Source: a virus. From it: a stretch of 44,934 nt of DNA. Of this stretch, positions 39,183 to 44,934 are shown one piece after another. Each line of letters begins with the position of its first letter. The first letter of the stretch is position 1. The notes beneath the pieces are model-generated. The model made no database searches and was not told where the DNA came from. It saw nothing but the letters and a program-made list of their open reading frames with translations. Made by a program: the position numbers and the translations under genes. The stretch spans positions 1 through 44,934 of the IMG/VR virus record IMGVR_UViG_3300021425_000059; one strand, written 5' to 3'.

Positions 39183-39882
39183 CTGGTGGTTCCCATAGTT
39201 CTTCTGGCTCACGTCTTAGCCAGAGAAGTCTTCCGTTCTCTACTACCCTATCCCTGTCGCCGTTGTAGGCCTCAAGGCAGCGCTTGTAGAGGTCTTCTTC
39301 GGTTTCACACCCCTTAAGGATGATAGAGGCCCGTAGGGGGCCTACTCCGTCAATACCCTTAATGTTGTCGGCGTTATCGCCCATAAGGATTTGCTGATAG
39401 AAGAAGGACAGACCCTCGAACTCTTCGACAAACTTCCACTGACGTTTTACGAAGTTATAATGCCAGCAATGTAGCTGGTGCATATCTTTGTCGATGGATG
39501 CTACACAAGAGGTAGGGCCTTCCTGTGTAGCAGCCAGAGAGATCAAGTCGTCTGCCTCTTCTCCTTCCGATACGATAGCTCGCCACTTCTGTTCCATATG
39601 CAGCCGTAGGTCCATCAAGTAGACTGGTTTAGGTTTGCCTGACCTGTTGGCTTTGTATGGGGCAACTTTGGCAACATCGTATCGGAAGTTCCCCCGACCT
39701 GTCAGATAGACTTCAAAACAGTCTGGGCCGGGGAAATCCATAGCTTCGTGGATAATGTCTTCTATCATCCTATCGACGTTGGCAGCGGCGGTATCAAAGT
39801 CATAGCCTTTGGAGTCCGCTGATGCTGCCATGCGATATGCAATTATATCGCCGTCGATAAAGGTCTTAGAAATGAACCTCAC
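39175..39882 (-). CDS. 5'-3' exonuclease, T7 gp6-like
   Basis: 235 aa. N-terminal IDGDIIAYRMAASAD, the KVAPYKANRSGKPKP motif, the acidic cluster EGEEADDLISLAAT and KDMHQ, and a helix-hairpin-helix-like MGDNADNIKGIDGVGPLRAS around residue 170. These are the FEN/5'-nuclease signature of T7 gp6 and Pol I N-terminal domains. It removes RNA primers and degrades host DNA to supply nucleotides. ATGA overlap with the preceding 72-aa gene. Confidence 0.93.
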   Translation of the reverse strand: MRFISKTFIDGDIIAYRMAASADSKGYDFDTAAANVDRMIEDIIHEAMDFPGPDCFEVYLTGRGNFRYDVAKVAPYKANRSGKPKPVYLMDLRLHMEQKWRAIVSEGEEADDLISLAATQEGPTSCVASIDKDMHQLHCWHYNFVKRQWKFVEEFEGLSFFYQQILMGDNADNIKGIDGVGPLRASIILKGCETEEDLYKRCLEAYNGDRDRVVENGRLLWLRREPEELWEPPDG

Positions 39883-40097
39883 GGAAGGGATCGAATATCA
39901 TCCGAAGAATAAGATTGACCCGCCCCTGATTGCGCACTTAGGGTCTCGATATAGGTGTACCCAATCATACGCATGGCCTCAAGGAAGAAGCGGAGGTTGT
40001 CGTCAACATAGTCTCCGACATTGGCCTCTTCAAGGGTCAGCACCTGATCAATGCCGTCTTCCTCAAGGTCACGGGTTACTGTTACTTTGAGCTTCAT
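39879..40097 (-). CDS. Hypothetical acidic protein, 72 aa
   Basis: Lies between SSB and exonuclease with single-base and four-base overlaps. Beta start (KLKVTVTRDLEEDG) then helix (NLRFFLEAMRMIGYTYIETL). No family recognised; likely a small accessory replication protein by position. Confidence 0.65.
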   Translation of the reverse strand: MKLKVTVTRDLEEDGIDQVLTLEEANVGDYVDDNLRFFLEAMRMIGYTYIETLSAQSGAGQSYSSDDIRSLP

Positions 40098-40591
40098 TAG
40101 AAGTCATCCCCCGTTGCACCAGCCTCGTAAGGCTCATGCTCAAGAATGGCCACCTTCTCAAGTGTGTCGATAACGGCACGACCTTCGTAGATGTTGACCA
40201 GCACCTTGACACGGGAGCCGTTGCCGATAGCACCATCATTGGTGAACGACCACTCAGAAGAACCCTTCGGGTCTGAGGTGCGGTTGAGTACCTTTGGTGG
40301 ACCCATCTCTACGCCCTTAGTACCATCGTCGTTTGGCAGGTTGGGGTTGAAGACAGGACGCTTCAGCTTGACGTACTTGCCAGAACCATAGCTAGGGTTA
40401 CCATCCTTGATGGTTTTCCACTGGCCCTTGGTCTCTGGGAAGCCTTGGTTAATAAACTCTTCTACATTGTCGGGGTAGAAGTTCATGTTGTACTGACCTT
40501 TGGTATTCTCATGGAACTCCATGTTGTCGTCGTAGTTGTCCGCAAAGATGCGTGCATATTCTACGATACCTTCAGCCTGAATTTTAGCCAT
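40097..40591 (-). CDS. Single-stranded DNA-binding protein, T7 gp2.5-like
   Basis: 164 aa. OB-fold-like beta protein with YARIFADNYDDNMEFHENTK, KRPVFNPNLPN, GSRVKVLVNIYEGR and an acidic C-terminal tail ending in DDF, which in gp2.5 contacts polymerase and helicase. It coats single-stranded DNA and coordinates the replisome. It is the first gene after the promoter at 40621-40650. Confidence 0.85.
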   Translation of the reverse strand: MAKIQAEGIVEYARIFADNYDDNMEFHENTKGQYNMNFYPDNVEEFINQGFPETKGQWKTIKDGNPSYGSGKYVKLKRPVFNPNLPNDDGTKGVEMGPPKVLNRTSDPKGSSEWSFTNDGAIGNGSRVKVLVNIYEGRAVIDTLEKVAILEHEPYEAGATGDDF

Positions 40592-40620
40592 GTCGGGTCT
40601 CCTTTTGTTGGCTATACTAT

Positions 40621-40650
40621 ATAATAGGCCCTAAATGAGCCAGAAGTAAA
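40621..40650 (-). promoter_or_regulatory. Promoter of the SSB operon with TTAGGGCC block
   Basis: On the minus strand TTTACT (40645-40650) and TATTAT (40621-40626) are 18 bases apart, with TTAGGGCC (40627-40634) abutting the -10, then AAAAGGAG before the ATG. Spacer length and block are identical to those at 3703-3732 and 44105-44134. It drives SSB, exonuclease, nuclease and nucleotide genes. Confidence 0.8.
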
Positions 40651-40657
40651 GGGTTGG

Positions 40658-42499
40658 TTAGTGGATTTCTGCATAATTTTTGCCGAACTGAGCCTCGATA
40701 CCAAGGGGGACATTCAGCTTCAACTTGTCGTTTAGTCGCTCTATAGCTTTCTCCATTGTTTGTTGTACCTGTGACTGTTGCCCATCTGCAACAAGTGCAA
40801 TAATTTCGTCATGGAACTGTCCGATAGTCTGGATACCGTTGCTACGACACAGGGCTACCCAGCTATCGAAGCAGAAGACGCCGGTAGACTGGTTCAGGGT
40901 GCTGAAGCGGTCCTTGTCACTGCGTAGGCTGTGGTAGTAGCCACTGACAGGGTTCTTGATCCAGTACCCACTCTGCCTATTTCCTCTAGGGGGGAGGTCA
41001 TTAGCCACCTTCTGCACTGCCCAGTTGCGGTCCCAGAATGCAGTTAGCAGCTTTGCAGCCTCCTTGACAGACAGCCCGGTTGTACGACTGAGCTTGGTGG
41101 CTCCTACGCCGTAGGTAGCAGAGTAGTTGACTACCTTGTAGTTCTTGCGCAGAGCCTTGAGGTCTTTCTCACCTGAGTTGTGCTTGTCGATGTCCTCTTG
41201 TGTGATGGCACCAGCATGCTTCGCCAAGTCAAGGTGGGGGTCAAAGCCCTCCTTGCTCATCTCTGCTACATACTCAGGATCATGCGGCTGCATGTAGTGC
41301 CGCTTGGTTGTGTCCTCAAGACTGGTCATATCAGCACCACACAGGACATAGCCCTCTGGTGCAGTCAGACAGCCTCTGATCTCTGCACCCCACGGCTTGT
41401 CCACGCCGGGAAGGTTGACCAGCGGCTTGTAGTGCCGGAACCGCAGGGTGTTAGTGAACCCTGCAATCTCAGCCTTGAGCCAGCCGTCCTTGTGGCACTC
41501 AAGGAAGCCCTTGAAGATACCGAGCCGGTGGTTGATCACCGTCAGGCCGTCTAGTAGGCCCACAGAGGGGTGATACCGGATAAGGTTCTTCACACTGCGG
41601 CAAAGCTCAGAGCCGTCTCTGACCTGCTCTACAGACCGCTCAGAACCGTCTGGGTTGCGGTGGTACTTGAAGGTAGCAGGCTCCCAGCCCAGACCCTTCA
41701 GCCATTCCTTGACCTGATCGTTGCTGTTAGGGTTAGCACGCTCTTCCTTGTCCAGCACCTGAATGGGGCCTACTGTGGTGCGAGGGTGGCCACCAGCCCG
41801 TAGCAGGGCATGCCAGCGCTCTCCGTACACAGTCAGGCTACCATCAGCCTTGGTCATACGCTTAGGCATCTCTACCTTTTTGTAGACCCTATTCCTCGGC
41901 ATAGCTTCGGCGAGTTGCTCGATTTTCTCGCCTTTGAGCCGCAAGAGTTCGTCGTAGTGAGACTGAGCCTTTGCCACGTCCAGCTTCCATCCCAGAGCTT
42001 CCTGCTGCCGAGCGCAGTCCATTTTGAACGACAAGTACTGTACGAAACTTTCTCGTACCGTCTGGTCCGAGTACAGCCACTCTAGCTGGCTCGACAAGTC
42101 TTTGTACAGTCTTACGTTGATCTTCACGTCTTCTTCGCATCTGTGACGGTACTCCTCTGGTGTCAGGTTGTTCCAGTCTCCAATCTTCGGCTTAGGTACG
42201 CCGTAGTCTTCGCCGTAGCCCTCAAGGCCATGACGTGGGCGGTCATGGTTGAGATACCAAGACAGAGCCAGCGTGTCCACCAGCTTTGCCTTGACCTTGA
42301 TACCCAGCAGCTTTTCTACTACGGGGATGTCGAACCGGATGATGTTGTGACCCACCAAGGTCTCAGTCTCGGTGAAGAACTTACGCATGCGGTCATAGTC
42401 ATGCGTCCAGTTCAACTCACCTTTGTCCATCCAGCAGAGGACGTGGATTTTGGTGGCCTCTTCTAGGAGGCCATCCGTTTCAATGTCGAATACTGTCAT
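40658..42499 (-). CDS. DNA polymerase, family A (T7-like)
   Basis: 613 aa. The DEDD 3'-5' proofreading domain has FDIETDG at residues ~4-10, GHNIIRFDIPVVEKL (~50-64) and YRHRCEEDVKIN (~115-126). The polymerase domain has motif A CGADMTSLEDTTKRH (~385), motif B KNYKVVNYSATYG (~456) and motif C FHDEI (~561). Shorter than T7 gp5 (704 aa), probably lacking much of the thioredoxin-binding insertion, so processivity may rely on another factor. ATGA overlap with the primase-helicase. Confidence 0.95.
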   Translation of the reverse strand: MTVFDIETDGLLEEATKIHVLCWMDKGELNWTHDYDRMRKFFTETETLVGHNIIRFDIPVVEKLLGIKVKAKLVDTLALSWYLNHDRPRHGLEGYGEDYGVPKPKIGDWNNLTPEEYRHRCEEDVKINVRLYKDLSSQLEWLYSDQTVRESFVQYLSFKMDCARQQEALGWKLDVAKAQSHYDELLRLKGEKIEQLAEAMPRNRVYKKVEMPKRMTKADGSLTVYGERWHALLRAGGHPRTTVGPIQVLDKEERANPNSNDQVKEWLKGLGWEPATFKYHRNPDGSERSVEQVRDGSELCRSVKNLIRYHPSVGLLDGLTVINHRLGIFKGFLECHKDGWLKAEIAGFTNTLRFRHYKPLVNLPGVDKPWGAEIRGCLTAPEGYVLCGADMTSLEDTTKRHYMQPHDPEYVAEMSKEGFDPHLDLAKHAGAITQEDIDKHNSGEKDLKALRKNYKVVNYSATYGVGATKLSRTTGLSVKEAAKLLTAFWDRNWAVQKVANDLPPRGNRQSGYWIKNPVSGYYHSLRSDKDRFSTLNQSTGVFCFDSWVALCRSNGIQTIGQFHDEIIALVADGQQSQVQQTMEKAIERLNDKLKLNVPLGIEAQFGKNYAEIH

Positions 42500-44076
42500 G
42501 CCAGTTCCTTCAGGATAAACGTCTTAGCATCGAACCGCAGTCTACCAGATGGACCCACCTCAGCGCAAGGCCTATTCTTCTCTACAGACAGATAGGTGGT
42601 ATTGCGGTCATCCTCACTCTCGGCCTCTTTGTCACGGTAGAGGTTGACGATCACAGAGGCACGTTGAGCGATCATCTTACAGTACTTAGGGTCGCCGTTG
42701 TCGTTGGTGTGGGCAATGGTGACGATCCCTACGTTAAGCTCTGCTGCCAGCTTGGACAGGCGGACGGACAGGTCAGCAAGGATTTGCTCTTTGCCGTCCT
42801 CGGTCAGCCCAGCTACTACATCTTGGATAGGCTCGAAGAAGATGTACTGACAGCCACAGGCTTCACGGAAGAAGCGGATTTGCTCGATAAGCTCATCAGC
42901 ACCCTGACCGTCTGGCAGGTAGAACTGGTAGAAGTTCTCATCCTTGGTCAGGTCCACAATGGCTTCTTCGACTAGGGGGGCTGTGTCTTCGTCAATCAGG
43001 TCTCTACGGGTGACGTTGCCGCCCATATGGTATGACACCAGACCGAGAAGGCTGCGGAGCTTGGTTTCCTCAAGGTGCCAAGTGGCAAAGGGAACCTTGC
43101 GCTGCAACAGATTGTATTCGAGGTAACGCATCACCTCCGTCTTTCCTACGCCGGTAGGTGCCTTGATCACAGTGAAGTGGCCCTGCATCAGCCCCATGAT
43201 CTTGTCGTCAAGGGCTTGGATGCCGGTGGGTACATACTGGTGTTCAGGGGTGTCCCGGTACAGGCTGAGGAACTGATCACTGGTGTTCAGGATGTTCTCG
43301 GGTACGAACTTCTTAGCCCCGTACCATGCGTTCTTGAATGCAGCAGCTTGGCCGTTTTGCAGGAACTCGTTGGCGTCCTTGTACTTGTCGTGTGGGACAC
43401 GGTACACCTTGTTAGGGAAGAGGTTGGCCATCTTGGCAGCAATCGCATTACCAGCGTCATCGGTGTCTACTGACAGGATGATCTTCTCGAAACTGTCGAG
43501 CCACGCTTTACACTTTTCCCACAGGGCCTTTGACGGGGTGGCCGAAGGCAGAGAGACTACAGGGTTAGTGTAGTTGCCCTTGAGCATCTGGTAGGCAGAC
43601 ATAGCATCTACCTCACCTTCGGTCACAGTGACGTAACGTGCAGAGCCAGCGTTCCAGAGGTTCATGCCGAACAGTTCATCTGCACGCAGACCTTCGGTGC
43701 TGAATGCCTTCGGGTAGTACCTGATCTTTTTCCCACCGGAGGGGTAGACGTACTCCTGCTTCACAGGGCCGTCAGCGTCAGAATAAGTCTTGACGCCGTA
43801 GAACTCCATAGTCTGTTGCGTGATCCCACGCTCTGCTACAAAGCCTCCATTGCCAACCTGCATGCTAGTAGCTGGTCGGATGTTCTTCGGGATGTAGTTC
43901 ATGTCGTTGTTCCTTTCTTTCAAGGGATACTTGGCTAGTATCTCTTCCGAGTACCGTTGCCCCTTAGCCGGGTAACCACTACCACAACTGAAGCACTTGC
44001 CATAGCCTTCTGTGTTGTAGCTGAAGGCATCAGAGCTATCGCAGTGTGGGCAGGGTTGATGGGCTATTTCAGTCAT
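42496..44076 (-). CDS. Primase-helicase, T7 gp4-like
   Basis: 526 aa. N-terminal zinc ribbon CPHCDSSDAF ... GKCFSCG (residues ~9-36), TOPRIM primase with VTEGEVDAMSAYQMLK (~153-168) and SVDTDDAGN, then a RecA-like hexameric helicase with Walker A APTGVGKTEVM (~305-315), QYIFFEPIQD as Walker B (~405) and IVTIAHTNDNGDPKYCK (~450). It opens DNA and makes primers for the coupled polymerase. Confidence 0.95.
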   Translation of the reverse strand: MTEIAHQPCPHCDSSDAFSYNTEGYGKCFSCGSGYPAKGQRYSEEILAKYPLKERNNDMNYIPKNIRPATSMQVGNGGFVAERGITQQTMEFYGVKTYSDADGPVKQEYVYPSGGKKIRYYPKAFSTEGLRADELFGMNLWNAGSARYVTVTEGEVDAMSAYQMLKGNYTNPVVSLPSATPSKALWEKCKAWLDSFEKIILSVDTDDAGNAIAAKMANLFPNKVYRVPHDKYKDANEFLQNGQAAAFKNAWYGAKKFVPENILNTSDQFLSLYRDTPEHQYVPTGIQALDDKIMGLMQGHFTVIKAPTGVGKTEVMRYLEYNLLQRKVPFATWHLEETKLRSLLGLVSYHMGGNVTRRDLIDEDTAPLVEEAIVDLTKDENFYQFYLPDGQGADELIEQIRFFREACGCQYIFFEPIQDVVAGLTEDGKEQILADLSVRLSKLAAELNVGIVTIAHTNDNGDPKYCKMIAQRASVIVNLYRDKEAESEDDRNTTYLSVEKNRPCAEVGPSGRLRFDAKTFILKELA

Positions 44077-44104
44077 TCTCTTGTCCTCTTGTATTCTGTA
44101 GTAT

Positions 44105-44134
44105 TGTATAGGCCCTAAGTCAGAAAAAGGTAAA
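44105..44134 (-). promoter_or_regulatory. Promoter of the primase-polymerase operon with TTAGGGCC block
   Basis: On the minus strand TTTACC (44129-44134) and TATACA (44105-44110) flank an 18-base spacer whose last eight bases are TTAGGGCC (44111-44118). An AAGAGGACAAGAG ribosome site precedes the ATG at 44076. Third member of the promoter set also seen at 3703 and 40621; it follows directly on the sigma factor gene. Confidence 0.8.
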
Positions 44135-44144
44135 GGGGGGCTAC

Positions 44145-44720
44145 CTATATTTCTGCTACCTCTTTCAGTTTTTCTCTGATCCTGTTGTCAATCTGCAACA
44201 CCCGTTGTTTGGTGATGTTGTATATCTCACCTATCTCAACCAGTGTGGCTTCATTGGGGCCATACCGCATGAGGAAGATGTCATAGTCCCTCTCAGAGAG
44301 TGTCTCTTTCATCTTAGCCTGAACCTGCTGCACCCAGAGGAATGCCTCCGTCTCACCCTGATAGACTACCTCATCACCCTCTAGGAGGGCCGTAGAAGCC
44401 CCTAGAGCGGCCTTGAGGCTATCATAGGTATCAGAGGTCATGGATTCTGTCACAGGTGCTTCAGCGCCGCTCCTGATGGCTTTCGCATTCTCCCTCGTTT
44501 CAGAAGAGGGGGCTATACTCAGTGGACCCTGACGAAGTGATATAAAATCCTGCATCCGCTTACGAGCATTAGTCCGCAAGGTATCGGGGTGGGTATTACC
44601 CCGGGCCTCTGTTTCTAGGAGGGCTAGTATTCCCTCCTGTATCAGGTCTTCGGTTAGCTCTGGTCGCCGGAAGCTAAGTGCTAACTTCCGGCAAACCTCC
44701 ATTTTCTCTTCGGTGTTCAT
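44145..44720 (-). CDS. Sigma-70 family RNA polymerase sigma factor
   Basis: 191 aa. Region 2-like LTEDLIQEGILALLETE near residue 23 with following basic helix, a variable middle, and a clear region 4 helix-turn-helix: LSERDYDIFLMRYGPNEATL, then VEIGEIYNITKQRVLQIDNR. Region 2 is weak and region 3 missing. It probably redirects host polymerase to the phage promoters with the TTAGGGCC block. ATGA overlap with the preceding small gene places it in the first leftward transcript, as expected for an early regulator. Confidence 0.82.
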   Translation of the reverse strand: MNTEEKMEVCRKLALSFRRPELTEDLIQEGILALLETEARGNTHPDTLRTNARKRMQDFISLRQGPLSIAPSSETRENAKAIRSGAEAPVTESMTSDTYDSLKAALGASTALLEGDEVVYQGETEAFLWVQQVQAKMKETLSERDYDIFLMRYGPNEATLVEIGEIYNITKQRVLQIDNRIREKLKEVAEI

Positions 44721-44890
44721 CGAATAGGCCTGCTCACAAGAAAGTCGTCTACATGATCACAGAGGTCGCTGGCATACATCTGGATGCGACCAGCAGCATC
44801 TGAGCTTGGGTAGGTCTTGTTCTTGCAATCCTCAAGCATGGCCATTGCGTCATCAATGATGTCCTTGAGTACATGTTCTATCTCGTCCAT
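44717..44890 (-). CDS. Small helical protein, 57 aa
   Basis: ATG at 44890 with AAGGA eight bases upstream; the stop overlaps the sigma start (ATGA). Acidic helices: DEIEHVLKDIIDDAMAMLED and SDLCDHVDDFLVSRP, with an acidic-helical style seen in small phage anti-host regulators. No family recognised. Across the joined ends it follows the gene at 35-313. Confidence 0.65.
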   Translation of the reverse strand: MDEIEHVLKDIIDDAMAMLEDCKNKTYPSSDAAGRIQMYASDLCDHVDDFLVSRPIR

Positions 44891-44901
44891 AGGGGCTATC
44901 C

Positions 44902-44934
44902 TTTCTATAGGGGGGGGTACTTTTGTATAGGGGG
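44902..44934. repeat. Right copy of terminal direct repeat
   Basis: 33 bases matching positions 1-34 except for one G fewer in the first G run. On the minus strand it lies just upstream of the ribosome site for the gene at 44717-44890 and carries short C-run units (TATAC, C run, CTATAG) that recur in the leader. Confidence 0.8.

Noticed and set aside
1-44934. Integrase, excisionase, repressor, transposase or CRISPR array
   Set aside because: None recognised in any frame; repeats seen are short and lack CRISPR spacing, so the phage is called lytic.

Overview
The window looks like one complete or nearly complete genome of a tailed, strictly lytic, siphovirus-like phage of about 44.9 kb. The first 34 bases recur as the last 33 (one G fewer in a G run), which suggests a circularly permuted or circularised molecule. 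No integrase, excisionase or repressor was recognised. The host is probably an alphaproteobacterium, perhaps a marine Rhodobacterales (Roseobacter-type) cell. This is inferred from an alphaproteobacterial-style permuted two-piece tmRNA gene and from a cobalamin-dependent ribonucleotide reductase with ThyX, a combination common in roseophages.

Layout. (1) 35-1104: one small leftward gene and a roughly 790-base control region with four direct repeats of TCATTTTCCCACG, a 27-base inverted repeat, a hairpin, and four TGTTC boxes spaced one helical turn apart. (2) 1105-3347: a rightward cassette of nine small genes, mostly unknown, including a divergent HhH-GPD DNA glycosylase-like protein. (3) 3348-3874: a control region with a strong promoter and paired CTATAG operators. 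(4) 3875-32325: rightward morphogenesis and lysis genes: small and large terminase, portal, DUF1127-like small protein, ChaB/XkdF protease, scaffold, decoration protein, capsid, connectors, tail terminator, tail tube, frameshifted tail chaperones, tape measure, distal tail protein, two paralogous tail-fibre modules, Gly-rich, LamG and His-rich tip proteins, holin-like protein, hub, GNAT acetyltransferase, tail tip, tail-assembly chaperone, SAR-type endolysin, i-spanin and a lipoprotein. A bidirectional terminator follows. (5) 32395-44890: leftward genes. Sigma-70-like factor, primase-helicase, family A DNA polymerase, SSB, 5'-3' exonuclease and endonuclease come first in transcription order; then MazG, class II RNR, ThyX and glutaredoxin; then a nuclease-like protein, PhoH, a DUF3310 protein, a secreted protein, a small unknown protein, the tmRNA and an outer-membrane beta-barrel protein.

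How it works together. A phage sigma factor and three promoters with an identical TTAGGGCC block next to the -10 probably time expression of the primase-polymerase genes, the SSB-nuclease-nucleotide operon and the structural genes. The leftward operon degrades or remodels DNA, makes deoxynucleotides and copies the genome; the rightward operon builds and packages virions and lyses the cell. The most notable element is the permuted tmRNA with predicted tag ANNYVAPSVALAA, lying beside a phage-encoded outer-membrane protein.
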